This document shows, one piece after another, positions 43,123-52,094 of a stretch of 64,000 nt of DNA. Every line of letters starts with the position of its first letter. Within the stretch, counting starts at the first letter, position 1. The position numbers and the translations under genes are program-made. Under the pieces are notes generated by a model. It was not told where the DNA came from and did not search any database. It saw only the letters and a list, made by a program, of their open reading frames with translations. The stretch comes from Chryseobacterium culicis (lineage in GTDB: Bacteria > Bacteroidota > Bacteroidia > Flavobacteriales > Weeksellaceae): contig NZ_PCPP01000002.1 of the NCBI RefSeq assembly GCF_002979755.1, positions 496,001 to 560,000 on the forward strand. Direction: 5' to 3'.

Positions 43123-43135
43123 CAAAAAATTTCTG

Positions 43136-43699
43136 ATGAAATATTTAATTGTCGGGCTTGGTAATAAAGGCTCAGAATATGAAAATACACGACATAATAT
43201 AGGTTTTAAAGTAGCTGAAAAAATCGCTGAAACTCTCGAAGTATCATTCAATACCTCCAATTTTGGCTGGCTGGCAGAAGGAAAGTACAAAGGCAGAAAA
43301 GTTTTTGTTCTTAAACCGGATACTTATATGAACCTTTCTGGTAATGCAGTGAAATACTGGATGCAGAAAGAAAATATTCCCTTGGAAAATGTGCTGATCG
43401 TAACCGATGATCTGGCTTTACCTTTCGGAACTTTAAGAATGAAAGGAAAGGGCTCTGATGCAGGGCATAACGGACTTAAAAATATCAATGAAGTATTGCA
43501 GACTCAGAACTATGCAAGGCTGCGTTTTGGCATCTCTGCTGATTTTTCTGCCGGAAGACAGGTAGATTATGTTCTGGGCACGTGGAATGAAGAAGAAACA
43601 GAAAAACTTTCGGAGAGAATTGAAACCTTTTCCAAGGCAAGTCTTTCTTTCGTTTTCGCAGGCTTGAATAATACAATGTCTGCATTTAACGGGAAATAA
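43136..43699 (+). CDS. pth: Peptidyl-tRNA hydrolase
   Basis: 187 residues, normal length. The active-site residues are visible: N10 (GLGNKG), H20 (TRHNIGF), N66 (YMNLSG), D91/D92 and N112 (GHNGLKN). The enzyme releases peptides from tRNA after drop-off and is essential in most bacteria. It is a single gene here with a well-matched promoter and a bidirectional terminator downstream; the usual rplY neighbour is absent. Confidence 0.97.
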   Translation: MKYLIVGLGNKGSEYENTRHNIGFKVAEKIAETLEVSFNTSNFGWLAEGKYKGRKVFVLKPDTYMNLSGNAVKYWMQKENIPLENVLIVTDDLALPFGTLRMKGKGSDAGHNGLKNINEVLQTQNYARLRFGISADFSAGRQVDYVLGTWNEEETEKLSERIETFSKASLSFVFAGLNNTMSAFNGK

Positions 43700-43751
43700 T
43701 TTCTAATGAGGATAAAGAAGTTCTGAAATTAAAATACAGTTTATCATATTG

Positions 43752-43781
43752 AATGACTGCCTTATTATTGAGGCAGTCATT
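43752..43781. terminator. Bidirectional terminator between pth and the membrane protein gene
   Basis: AATGACTGCCT / AGGCAGTCATT stem with an eight-base loop between two convergent genes. The plus side runs into TTATTTATG. Confidence 0.85.
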
Positions 43782-43794
43782 TATTTATGTACTT

Positions 43795-44721
43795 CTAAAA
43801 TTTTTCTGCTGGTTTTATAATTAATTTATCATCTTTCCTGATAAACAATATCCATATCCAAGGAATACATGATAATATAAAAGATACAATAATATTCTGC
43901 ATAAATATTTCATTTGCTGCAGGGTTTGTTTGAAACTCAGATATCGCCTGGTTAATTGTGAGTCCCTGTTTTATTAATAAAGCCATTACAGTGATAATAT
44001 TGGCTGCAAATATGCTTATAATGCTTGTGAAGAAGATGATATATCTTGTCAGTTTTCCACGAAATCCTTTGAAATAATCATAACCTAAAAAACCAAGAAG
44101 GCCAATAACAAATGCCATTCCTGAAGAAATAGCTCCAAAATATACAGCAAATAAGACCCAAATGATAATGGCAGGAATTGAAAAAACAACGGACCCTAAA
44201 AATCCTGTCAGATAGCTTTTCTCTTTTGAAATTCTTTCCTTTTCAATTTCATAGAATTTATCATCTGTCTGTTTAAAACAATGATCACAAAGGAGTACAC
44301 CAGTATGGTTCAGATCGTAATAGTTAATTCCTTCATTTGTTTTACAGCTATGACAATTGCTTTGCTCCGGTATGCTTAAGTCTTTTAATAAGCCAACTAA
44401 AAAGTCAAACAGAACATAAACAGTGCTGATTTTAGTCGGCATTATATTTTCAGTGAACTTGAAAAAAATAGTGTTTTCTCTGATATCAAAGAAAGTAAAT
44501 TTTAATCTTTTTTTGTTTATCGTCAGCTCTGTTTTGATTTTTTGCCTTTGTTCCTCGGTCAAATTGCCGGTTGTTACTGAAACATATTTGTATTGAGGAG
44601 TGTGTATTATACTTGCATCTGAAACATTGAAAAAATAGCCTTTGTAAAGTCCGAACACCTTATGGTTTGTTTTATGCCATCCAAGGTCTCTGGCTATTTT
44701 TTTTGCTTTTGGAAAAATCAT
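43795..44721 (-). CDS. Membrane protein with zinc-ribbon-like domain, family not recognised
   Basis: 308 residues. Residues 1-100 form a soluble alpha/beta N-terminal region. Residues 121-150 hold Cys123-x-x-Cys126 and Cys145-x-x-Cys148 (CHSC and CDHC), a probable zinc ribbon. Residues 170-300 hold four hydrophobic helices (around 171-190, 193-212, 226-247 and 279-297). The gene stands alone: convergent with pth and not cotranscribed with the carbonic anhydrase that lies about 200 bases upstream. I do not recognise the family. The start at 44721 fits the N-terminal MIFPKAKKIARDL. Confidence 0.65.
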   Translation of the reverse strand: MIFPKAKKIARDLGWHKTNHKVFGLYKGYFFNVSDASIIHTPQYKYVSVTTGNLTEEQRQKIKTELTINKKRLKFTFFDIRENTIFFKFTENIMPTKISTVYVLFDFLVGLLKDLSIPEQSNCHSCKTNEGINYYDLNHTGVLLCDHCFKQTDDKFYEIEKERISKEKSYLTGFLGSVVFSIPAIIIWVLFAVYFGAISSGMAFVIGLLGFLGYDYFKGFRGKLTRYIIFFTSIISIFAANIITVMALLIKQGLTINQAISEFQTNPAANEIFMQNIIVSFILSCIPWIWILFIRKDDKLIIKPAEKF

Positions 44722-44827
44722 ATTCTTTTGAGTTTGTAATCATGGTTTGTGAGAGTATTTTCTCAGCAGCACGAATATATAATTATTTTTAGATAATTAA
44801 AAAAGCTTCTTTGAAATGAAATTTCAA

Positions 44828-44845
44828 CAAGGTAATTATACCTTG
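44828..44845. repeat. 18-base palindrome in the gap after the carbonic anhydrase gene
   Basis: CAAGGTAATTATACCTTG reads the same on both strands. It lies between the membrane protein gene and the terminator of the carbonic anhydrase gene and could be a binding site; no regulator is implied by context. Confidence 0.4.
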
Positions 44846-44861
44846 ATTTGGAACAAAAAAT

Positions 44862-44888
44862 AAATGCCACCGAATTTCGATGGCATTT
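44862..44888 (-). terminator. Intrinsic terminator of the carbonic anhydrase/SulP genes
   Basis: AAATGCCA / TGGCATTT stem extended by CCGA/TCGA, 38 bases after the stop at 44926, with a T-run on the minus strand. Confidence 0.8.
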
Positions 44889-44925
44889 TCTGTAAATTAT
44901 AATTGAAATTTAATGAAGTTACTTC

Positions 44926-45561
44926 TTATAACCAGGTTACTGCACCGGTCTCAACATCATAATTTGCTCCAACAATTTTAATTTTACCCTCTGCTTCAAG
45001 ATTTTTAAGTGTTGAACTTTGCTTACGGATATCTTCAATCGCACTTTTTACGTTTTGATGATTAAGCCTTTCCAGAAGTGAGCTGTTTTTTGATGAACGT
45101 TCTTCGTTCTCTTCAATGATGTCATTGATGATAGGGTTGAAATGATTGATAAGGTGGTTCAGGTTATCCATTCCCAGTCCTTCAATTTGTGCCGCGTCAA
45201 GACCTCCTTTCAAAGCTCCGCATTTCGTGTGTCCTAACACTACGATAAGCTTAGAACCGGCAACGTTACAACCGAATTCCATAGACCCTAAAATATCTTG
45301 ATTAACAAAATTACCAGCAATTCTAATACTGAATACATCTCCTAATCCCTGATCAAAGATAAGCTCTGCAGAAGTACGGCTGTCTATACAGCTTAAAACT
45401 ACTGCAAAAGGCCACTGTCCTTCACGGGTAGCGTTCACTTGCTCAAGAAGGTCTCTGTTTGCCTTAAGGTTGTTTACAAATCTCTGGTTTCCTTCTTTTA
45501 AGAATTCTAATGCTTTCTCAGGAGTAATAGTTGACTGTGTTTCGTATGTATGTGCTTTCAT
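44926..45561 (-). CDS. Beta-class carbonic anhydrase (first copy)
   Basis: 211 residues. Zinc ligands are Cys58, His111 and Cys114, and the Asp60/Arg62 dyad is in SCIDSRT, with GHTKCGAL at 110-117. The N-terminal TPEKALEFLKEGNQRFVNN is typical of the clade found next to SulP transporters. It interconverts CO2 and bicarbonate in the cytoplasm. It starts 51 bases after the SulP gene, in a minus-strand series CA2 / small protein / SulP / CA1. Confidence 0.93.
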   Translation of the reverse strand: MKAHTYETQSTITPEKALEFLKEGNQRFVNNLKANRDLLEQVNATREGQWPFAVVLSCIDSRTSAELIFDQGLGDVFSIRIAGNFVNQDILGSMEFGCNVAGSKLIVVLGHTKCGALKGGLDAAQIEGLGMDNLNHLINHFNPIINDIIEENEERSSKNSSLLERLNHQNVKSAIEDIRKQSSTLKNLEAEGKIKIVGANYDVETGAVTWL

Positions 45562-45612
45562 ATTTTTATTGTTTTCGAATTTAAAGTTAAAAAAATTAAT
45601 TAATTATAGAGA

Positions 45613-47205
45613 TTACATAGCTCTTTTATGCGTAACTAAAATGTGAGAGTCCTCACTTCTTTCGTAATCTCTGTATGAAGTTTTAAACCCTATCAGTTCT
45701 ACATTGATGTCTTGTTCCTTGGCACGGATATTGGCAAAGTCCTGAATCATTTCCAACACATCGGTTGCAATGTAGGATGTACTTTTCGCATCTATGATCA
45801 CTGTAGAGTTGGGTTTTATATTTTTAAGTGTTTTTTTGATGGCTGCCTTATTTAAAAATGATACTTCTTCTGCCAGTTTGATATTGATCCCATCAGCGTC
45901 ATCCAGCCTTTCTCTGCTTAAATAGTAAGCTCTTTTCATATTTCCCTGAAGGATATAGAAAACGGAGATGGTAAGACCAATTCCTACCCCTTTTAACAGG
46001 TCTGTTGCCACTACAGCTACCACGGTTGCTACAAACGGTATAAACTGGAATTTTCCTAAGTGCCAGAAATGTTTGAATGTAGCTGGTTTTGCCAATTTAT
46101 ATCCCACTAAAATTAATACCGCAGCTAATGTTGCTAATGGAATTAAATTTAGAATAACAGGAATTGAAAGCACACAGATCAATAAAAAGACTCCATGAAT
46201 AATAGAGGAAATTTTAGAGGTTGCTCCGGCATTGGCATTGGCAGAACTTCTTACCACTACAGAAGTCATTGGAAGGCCACCAATAAATGAACTGATAAGG
46301 TTTCCTATTCCCTGAGCTTTAAGTTCAAGATTGGTATCTGTAATTCTTCTCTGTCTGTCTAAACGGTCCGAAGCTTCAATACAAAGTAACGTTTCAATAG
46401 AAGCTACAATGGCAATCGTTGCCCCTACAATCCATACTTTAGGATTGGTAAAACCATTAAAGTCCGGAGTGGTGATCAGATTTTTAAAATCATCAAAAGT
46501 CTGCGGAACCGGTAAAGAAACCAAATGCTGGGTTTCGATAGCCAGAGAACTTCCGGACATCTTAAAGAGTTGATTCAAAAGGATACTTACAATTACTGCC
46601 ACCAATGCTCCCGGAAGCATTTTCATCCTTTTCAGTACGTGGATTTTGTCCCATGCAATAAGGATGGCTACAGAAACTAAAGTAATAACAATGGCTCCCG
46701 GATGAATAGCTCCGAATAATTCTGTAAAATATCCGAAATTCAGGCCGTTATCAAAAATAGATTCGTGACCTTCATAATCTTTATCAAATCCTAAAGCGTG
46801 CGGAATCTGTTTTAAAATAATAATGATTCCTATGGCTGCCAGCATTCCTTCAATAACGTTATTCGGGAAATAGTTGGAAATACTTCCGGCTCTTACAAAC
46901 CCTAAAACCAATTGAATAAGTCCTGCAATAATTCCTGCACACAGAAAGAGTTCAAATGCGCCAAGATCTGTTATTGCTGTTAAAACAATAGCCGTCAGAC
47001 CCGCTGCAGGTCCTGATACTGAAATATTTGAATTACTGATTGTTCCTACTACCAGGCCGCCTACGATACCGGAAATAATACCGGATAATGGGGGAGCACC
47101 TGATGCTAAAGCAATTCCTAAACACAACGGAAGTGCTACTAAAAATACCACGAGTCCTGAAGGAAAATTTTCCTTGATTCCTCCTATTAATGATGTCTTT
47201 TTCAT
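45613..47205 (-). CDS. SulP-family anion transporter (probable bicarbonate uptake)
   Basis: 530 residues. It has about 11-14 membrane helices, starting with ENFPSGLVVFLVALPLCLGIALASGAPP (broken here at the SulP signature), followed by GSISNYFPNNVIEGMLAAIG, and a C-terminal STAS domain (about 440-525; STVIIDAKSTSYIATDVLEMIQDF, in part). SulP proteins move sulphate, bicarbonate or other anions. Placement between two carbonic anhydrases strongly suggests bicarbonate, as for BicA-like or Rv-type fusions. The substrate is inferred from context only. There is a 144-base gap to the small exported protein gene upstream. Confidence 0.88.
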   Translation of the reverse strand: MKKTSLIGGIKENFPSGLVVFLVALPLCLGIALASGAPPLSGIISGIVGGLVVGTISNSNISVSGPAAGLTAIVLTAITDLGAFELFLCAGIIAGLIQLVLGFVRAGSISNYFPNNVIEGMLAAIGIIIILKQIPHALGFDKDYEGHESIFDNGLNFGYFTELFGAIHPGAIVITLVSVAILIAWDKIHVLKRMKMLPGALVAVIVSILLNQLFKMSGSSLAIETQHLVSLPVPQTFDDFKNLITTPDFNGFTNPKVWIVGATIAIVASIETLLCIEASDRLDRQRRITDTNLELKAQGIGNLISSFIGGLPMTSVVVRSSANANAGATSKISSIIHGVFLLICVLSIPVILNLIPLATLAAVLILVGYKLAKPATFKHFWHLGKFQFIPFVATVVAVVATDLLKGVGIGLTISVFYILQGNMKRAYYLSRERLDDADGINIKLAEEVSFLNKAAIKKTLKNIKPNSTVIIDAKSTSYIATDVLEMIQDFANIRAKEQDINVELIGFKTSYRDYERSEDSHILVTHKRAM

Positions 47206-47349
47206 AATGTGAAGCTGTAAGGTATAACCGGCTTATCTGTTTTTAAATAAGTCAATTATAAAAGTTGAAAAAAATAATTTTTAAAGTACATGCGTATCCG
47301 ATATCAAAAATGATATGGAAATAGTATCAAAAAAATCTAACTATAGGAG

Positions 47350-47649
47350 TTACGCTTCCGGAGGAGGAGAAAATATAGTAAGTAAAGGTGAAAGATGAAA
47401 AGAATCATCAATCAGAATAAAAGACACGCCCTGAACATCAGGTTCAGAAAACTTCAGATAATCGAAAACATCTAAAGGTTTCGGAATTGTCTTTTCGTAA
47501 ACAATGAATGAGGATGGGTGAGAATGTGGCTCTTCTTCATTGATTATTATATTCGTTCTCGCAATATCCCAGCCTGCAACTGCAGCAATGCCTGGCAGCG
47601 CTGTGAAATTGAGAAAAAACGTTAATACAATAATACTCCAGAATTTCAT
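47350..47649 (-). CDS. Small exported protein in the carbonic anhydrase cluster
   Basis: 99 residues. The hydrophobic N-terminus (about 1-24, ending GIAAVAG) is a signal peptide or anchor. The body is short and beta-poor, with EEPHSHPSS (His-rich) near residue 40 and an unusual C-terminal IFSPPPEA. It begins 21 bases after CA2 ends on the same strand, so it is most likely cotranscribed with it. Short proteins with a His segment and a PPP-type tail also occur beside metal-efflux genes in Bacteroidota, as I remember. Function unknown. Confidence 0.65.
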   Translation of the reverse strand: MKFWSIIVLTFFLNFTALPGIAAVAGWDIARTNIIINEEEPHSHPSSFIVYEKTIPKPLDVFDYLKFSEPDVQGVSFILIDDSFHLSPLLTIFSPPPEA

Positions 47650-47670
47650 TTTACCTTCTTTTTAGAAAAA

Positions 47671-48339
47671 CTACTTGGTCTTTCTGCTCATTACCCAATC
47701 AGAACCTGTAAGATTGTAGATCTTTTGGATGTCTTTCAAGATTTTCTCAAAATCAATCTCCAGATCAATGATTTTACCTGTTCTAAGGTCAAATACCCAC
47801 CCGTGAACAATAGGATACTCTTCTAAAATGTATCTTTCCTGTACACAGGCCATTTTGATCACGTTGATGCACTGCTCCTGAACATTAAGCTCTACAAGTC
47901 TGTCATAACGCTTGTTTTCGTCCTGAATAGAATCCAGCTCTGCCTGATGCAGTCTGTAAACATCGCGGATGGTTCTCAGCCATGGATTTAATAATCCAAG
48001 ATCCTGAGGGGTCATCGCTGCTTTTACACCTCCGCAATTGTAATGCCCACAAACAATAATGTGTTTTACTTTCAGATGTTCTACAGCATACTGAATAACA
48101 GCTGTGGAACTCATATCCAAAGTATTAACAACATTGGCAATGTTTCTGTAAACAAATACCTCTCCCGGTTTTGCTCCCATCAGCTCTTCTGCAGTGGCTC
48201 TGCTATCTGAACATCCTATATACAGATAATCCGGATGCTGAGTTTTTGCAAGCTCATGGAAGAAATTTGGATCTTCAGCTAACTTTGACTCTACCCATTT
48301 TTTATTGTTTTCGAAAATAACCTCGTACGATTGTGACAT
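47671..48339 (-). CDS. Beta-class carbonic anhydrase (second copy)
   Basis: 222 residues. Zinc ligands are Cys43, His99 and Cys102; the Asp45/Arg47 dyad lies in GCSDSRA, and CGHYNCGGVKAAM lies at 97-109. It has the longer C-terminus of the Can-type clade (HGWVFDLRTGKIIDL). It clearly differs in clade from the first copy, so the cluster holds two distinct enzymes, not a recent duplication. It is the first gene of the minus-strand series, with a good promoter 80-110 bases upstream. Confidence 0.95.
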   Translation of the reverse strand: MSQSYEVIFENNKKWVESKLAEDPNFFHELAKTQHPDYLYIGCSDSRATAEELMGAKPGEVFVYRNIANVVNTLDMSSTAVIQYAVEHLKVKHIIVCGHYNCGGVKAAMTPQDLGLLNPWLRTIRDVYRLHQAELDSIQDENKRYDRLVELNVQEQCINVIKMACVQERYILEEYPIVHGWVFDLRTGKIIDLEIDFEKILKDIQKIYNLTGSDWVMSRKTK

Positions 48340-48723
48340 AATTTTAAATTTTAAAAGTTTATAATTATTTATTTCGTTTAAATTATTTTCAAAATCAATA
48401 GACTAAATCAATAATTATGCAAAAATATACTTTTTGTTAAAAAGTCAAACACTTTTAACAAAGTTTAATATTAAAATATGCTTAAAATCATATCTAATAT
48501 TCCTATATACTTTGCTTTACACATATTGACATCTATAAGGTAATCCAAACGTTTAAAAAGCTAGGATAAAATTACGAAGTATAAATGAAAATTTGAGATT
48601 TGTGAATTAAAATATTCTTAATTATTTATCGGTTCATGGATGTATTGGATTTGAGCTTTAAAAAAATCATCGAAATATATCAGAAAATGAATAATTTAAA
48701 GGTCTGATAAATCTATTCATTGA
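48340..48723. other. 384-base divergent regulatory stretch
   Basis: It lies between the second carbonic anhydrase and the AraC-type regulator, which are transcribed away from each other. The only structure I can support is the minus-strand promoter at 48420-48448. The remaining roughly 270 bases are AT-rich without a gene. No plus-strand TAnnTTTG was found near 48724. Confidence 0.55.
48420..48448 (-). promoter_or_regulatory. Promoter of the carbonic anhydrase cluster (TTG-N18-TATTTTTG)
   Basis: On the minus strand, TATTTTTG (48420-48427) with a TTG 18 bases upstream (48446-48448), matching the full consensus. It lies about 80 bases before the start codon at 48339. Confidence 0.6.
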
Positions 48724-49851
48724 ATGTCTGATTTTGGATTGCCATCTTTACCATCCTTATTTTACCTGGCAGGGGTTTTTATTGCCTGTTTTTCTTCTCT
48801 TTTGATTCTGGGGAAACGCAAAAAAATAATGGCAGATTATGTACTGGCAGTTTGGTTTTTGATTATAGGAATACATCTTATATTATTTATGCTGTTTTTT
48901 TCCGGCAGCTATGTGAAGTATCCTTATTTTCTTGGTTTTGAAGTGATCTTTCCCTTTGTTCATGGGCCAATGCTGTATGTATATGTTCTGTGTGTAACAG
49001 GAAGAAATCCTGGTGTGAAGACAGCGTTGCTGCATGGTATTCCTGTTCTGATGATCTGTATATTGTTATCTCCACTTCTGATGTTGTCTCCCTGGGATAA
49101 GCTTGCTTCTTATCAGAATGGGAATAACGGGTGTAAATCATTAAGTAAGGTCATTAAATATCTTATGATCTTATCAGGAATTGTATATGTTGTTTTAAGC
49201 CTTCTTGCTGTCAGGAAATATACGAAAGGAATATCCAGCCAATACTCAAATACTGAGAAAATTAATCTGAACTGGTTATATTATCTTATTGCAGGTATCG
49301 CTTTCATATGGATTGCTGTCGTTATTAGAAATGATATTCTTATTTTTTCCATCGTTGTTCTATTCATTGTAGTGGCGGCTTACTTTGGAATCAGTCGGGT
49401 GGGGATTTTGGATCTGCCTGTTAGTATTGATATGACAGAGGATAAGGAAGAGGATCATGAAATGGTAAAATATCAGAAAAATTCTCCGGGTGATGAGGCC
49501 ATACAATCTATTTATGAAAAGCTCGTGTATAAAATGGAACACGAAAAACTATACAAAGACCCGGAACTTAATCTGAACAATATTGCCAAAGTATTAGAGG
49601 TGCACCCTAATGTATTGTCTCAGGTCATTAATTCTATGGAGCAGAAAAATTTTTATGATTATATCAACAGACAGCGTATTGAAGAATTTAAACGGACTGT
49701 AGTACTTCAGGAAAATCAAAAATATACAATTCTTTCATTGGCTTTTGAATGTGGATTCAATTCTAAAACTTCTTTCAACAGAAATTTTAAAAAATACATG
49801 AATTGCTCACCCACAGAATTTTTAAAAAGCCAAAGCATTCATATGGAATGA
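48724..49851 (+). CDS. Membrane-anchored AraC-family transcriptional regulator
   Basis: 375 residues. Residues 1-235 contain seven or so hydrophobic helices (ACFSSLLILG, VLAVWFLIIGIHLILFMLFF, YVLCVTG, IAFIWIAVVI, IVVLFIVVAAYFG). This is followed by an acidic linker and a DNA-binding domain of two helix-turn-helix units (about 270-370; LNNIAKVLEVHPNVLSQVIN and ILSLAFECGFNSKTSFNRNFK). Seven-TM AraC regulators are common in Bacteroidota and are thought to sense membrane-proximal signals; the signal here is unknown. It is followed by a DUF2306 gene on the same strand after 133 bases. Confidence 0.88.
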   Translation: MSDFGLPSLPSLFYLAGVFIACFSSLLILGKRKKIMADYVLAVWFLIIGIHLILFMLFFSGSYVKYPYFLGFEVIFPFVHGPMLYVYVLCVTGRNPGVKTALLHGIPVLMICILLSPLLMLSPWDKLASYQNGNNGCKSLSKVIKYLMILSGIVYVVLSLLAVRKYTKGISSQYSNTEKINLNWLYYLIAGIAFIWIAVVIRNDILIFSIVVLFIVVAAYFGISRVGILDLPVSIDMTEDKEEDHEMVKYQKNSPGDEAIQSIYEKLVYKMEHEKLYKDPELNLNNIAKVLEVHPNVLSQVINSMEQKNFYDYINRQRIEEFKRTVVLQENQKYTILSLAFECGFNSKTSFNRNFKKYMNCSPTEFLKSQSIHME

Positions 49852-49984
49852 TTTTGTTGATATTTCTGGTTGGTAATTTGTAAACGATTTATTACTAGTG
49901 ATTTATAAATAGGTTCCACCTTTCATTTTGGAACAGTTGACACTTTTATAATGCTCATTTTTACAGAAAATTAAATTGACAACT

Positions 49985-50596
49985 ATGAAAAAGTTACTGT
50001 TTGTAATAATGGGTATTTTGGCATTACTTATCGGATTATATCCTTTTATTTACGCTTTTGTAGAACAAAAATATACTTTTCTGGGTTCAAAATCATCAGA
50101 AGTTCTCCATAATGTTATCTGGAAATCCGCCTTTTTCTCTCATATTATTTTGGGTGGGCTGGCACTTTTTATTGGCTGGTCTCAGTTTGGGAAATCATTC
50201 CGCAATAAAAATATCAGGGTGCATCGCATCATTGGGAAACTCTATGTGATTGCAGTGGTTATTAGCTCTGTTTCGGCTGTTTATATGGGCTTTTATGCGA
50301 ATGGCGGATTAATTTCATCGGCAGGGTTCATCAGTTTGGGATTAATCTGGCTGGTGACTACTCTTGCAGCGGTTATACAGATCAGAAAAGGGAATGTCAG
50401 TAAACATCAGCAATTCATGACCTATAGTTATGCCTGCACCTTTGCTGCAGTGACACTGAGGCTATGGTATCCTCTGCTGACAAAGATTACTGGAGATGCT
50501 GAAAGCTCTTATATTGCAGTAGCGTGGCTGTGTTGGGTTCCCAATCTGTTAATGGCCTATTTTATTAATACAAAAACGGTTGCAATTTCAGAATAA
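49985..50596 (+). CDS. DUF2306-family membrane protein
   Basis: 203 residues from MKKLLFVIMGILAL (a TTG three codons upstream is a less likely start). Six or so helices are present, with the family pattern of HIILGGLALFIGWSQFGK (about 49-66) and HRIIGKLYVIAVVIS, then KHQQFMTYSYACTFAAVTLRLWYP. Four conserved His residues (two at HRIIG/HIILG positions) recall haem-binding cytochrome b561-like proteins. Function unknown. It ends four bases from the convergent phosphoethanolamine-transferase-like gene, with no terminator visible between them. Confidence 0.8.
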   Translation: MKKLLFVIMGILALLIGLYPFIYAFVEQKYTFLGSKSSEVLHNVIWKSAFFSHIILGGLALFIGWSQFGKSFRNKNIRVHRIIGKLYVIAVVISSVSAVYMGFYANGGLISSAGFISLGLIWLVTTLAAVIQIRKGNVSKHQQFMTYSYACTFAAVTLRLWYPLLTKITGDAESSYIAVAWLCWVPNLLMAYFINTKTVAISE

Positions 50597-50600
50597 GGTT

Positions 50601-52094
50601 CTATTCCGGTAGTTGACTATACTCCATACTCTTCATCTCTAAGTTCAAATACTTATTTCCTTCATTTTTATAGTGTTGAGGAGCTTCCAGCCCCATATAT
50701 TTCATGATCAGAGGATAGATGTAAGTAGTTTGGGTCTGTTGGGATTCATGTCCGGTAATTCTGTAGTTTGCCGGAACTTTGTCTCCAAACCATACAAAAA
50801 ACGGTACCTGAGTAGATTCTTTAGAGTCTACGTGCAATAATTTGTCTCCTTGTATTTTAAGGCCATGATCTGAAGCATAAATTACCACAGAATTAGTGTT
50901 TTTCAGCGTTTTGAAAATATTGTTGAAAACATAATCCGTGTATTTGATAGAGCTGTCATAGCAGTTAAGATCTCCGGAACTCCAGTTAGGAGGAAGTCTG
51001 TTACATGGGTTTGGATGGCTTCCCATAATGTGAAGAACTACAAATTTATTCTCATTCTTCTGTATTACATTTTTGAGCTCAGGAACAATTACTTCATCGT
51101 AGCCGTTGACCCATTTTTTATTTTTAGACATGGAGGCTATGGCTGTAATTCCTCTTGCACTTGCCTGTGTACTGAGCCAAAAAGAATTGTAGCCACTCTG
51201 ATTGGCAAGATTAATGATATTGTAGGAAAGTTTATCATAACGATATCTGAATTCATCCGGATGAATGCTGGATAACATTAATGGGACACTCAGGTTCGTA
51301 ATTCCTGCAGGAGAAACAGCATGATCAAAAATCATCATGTTTTCGGCCTGTTGATCTGTATAAGGAGTTGTTTTTTTAGAATAGCCATACAGGGACATGT
51401 TTTGTTTTCTTTCCGATTCTCCGATGATAAGAATTACATTTTCTATTCCAGGCTGTACTTTTTTGATATTGAAAACCGGAATATTCTTTTTTATTTCATT
51501 AATATCTCTCTGTATATTCAATGCAGTATTGAAATCCGATAAATGATAATATACATTCTTGATCATCTTACCTCCACCTTTATTGCTTACATAGGTGTGT
51601 TTAAGGTGATATCCGAAGGGTAAAATAAGCCACAGTAATGCAATAATGATAAATTTAGCATCAAACTTGACCACACTTGTTTTTAGGTAATTCACCGAGT
51701 ACACTACCATTCCCAGAAAAATGAAAAATAAGATGACCGGAAGAATAAACATATAAGACATGCTCATGGCTTCATCAGGATTAGACTCAAGAATACTGAT
51801 GGCCATTCCTACATTAAATCCGGAATGATAAATAAGAAAACAGGATACTGAGATCAGAAAGTTAATGCTTAGCAATAAACAGAGAATACCAGCAATGACA
51901 GTTGTATATTTATTCTTAAAAAGAAGTGCATTGAATACCAGAAACGAAGAAAACATAATTCCATACTCAAAAATATTCCGGATACTGTCTGTTTTTTCAG
52001 CCCCAAAGAGATTATCAAAGATATAAGGGAATGAAATCAAAAAACCCGTTAGGTATATTATAATGAGAAGAATGGGAACTATTTTTTTGAACAT
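50601..52094 (-). CDS. Phosphoethanolamine-transferase-like membrane sulfatase-fold enzyme (EptA/CptA-like)
   Basis: 497 residues. Four to five N-terminal helices (about 5-160) are followed by a periplasmic alkaline-phosphatase-fold domain. The catalytic pattern is IIGESERKQNMSLYGY (residues 223-238): Ser227 sits where EptA has its nucleophilic Thr. Metal-binding DH lies at 409-410 and the MGSH strand at 357-360. The family transfers phosphoethanolamine to lipid A or core sugars and can confer polymyxin resistance. The lipid-A target here is inferred. It is a single gene with a long upstream gap (501 bases), adjacent to the glycan locus. Confidence 0.85.
   Translation of the reverse strand: MFKKIVPILLIIIYLTGFLISFPYIFDNLFGAEKTDSIRNIFEYGIMFSSFLVFNALLFKNKYTTVIAGILCLLLSINFLISVSCFLIYHSGFNVGMAISILESNPDEAMSMSYMFILPVILFFIFLGMVVYSVNYLKTSVVKFDAKFIIIALLWLILPFGYHLKHTYVSNKGGGKMIKNVYYHLSDFNTALNIQRDINEIKKNIPVFNIKKVQPGIENVILIIGESERKQNMSLYGYSKKTTPYTDQQAENMMIFDHAVSPAGITNLSVPLMLSSIHPDEFRYRYDKLSYNIINLANQSGYNSFWLSTQASARGITAIASMSKNKKWVNGYDEVIVPELKNVIQKNENKFVVLHIMGSHPNPCNRLPPNWSSGDLNCYDSSIKYTDYVFNNIFKTLKNTNSVVIYASDHGLKIQGDKLLHVDSKESTQVPFFVWFGDKVPANYRITGHESQQTQTTYIYPLIMKYMGLEAPQHYKNEGNKYLNLEMKSMEYSQLPE

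Noticed and set aside
44828..44845. 18-base palindrome as a regulator operator
   Set aside because: Kept only as a repeat; there is no adjacent regulator and no second copy to support an operator call.
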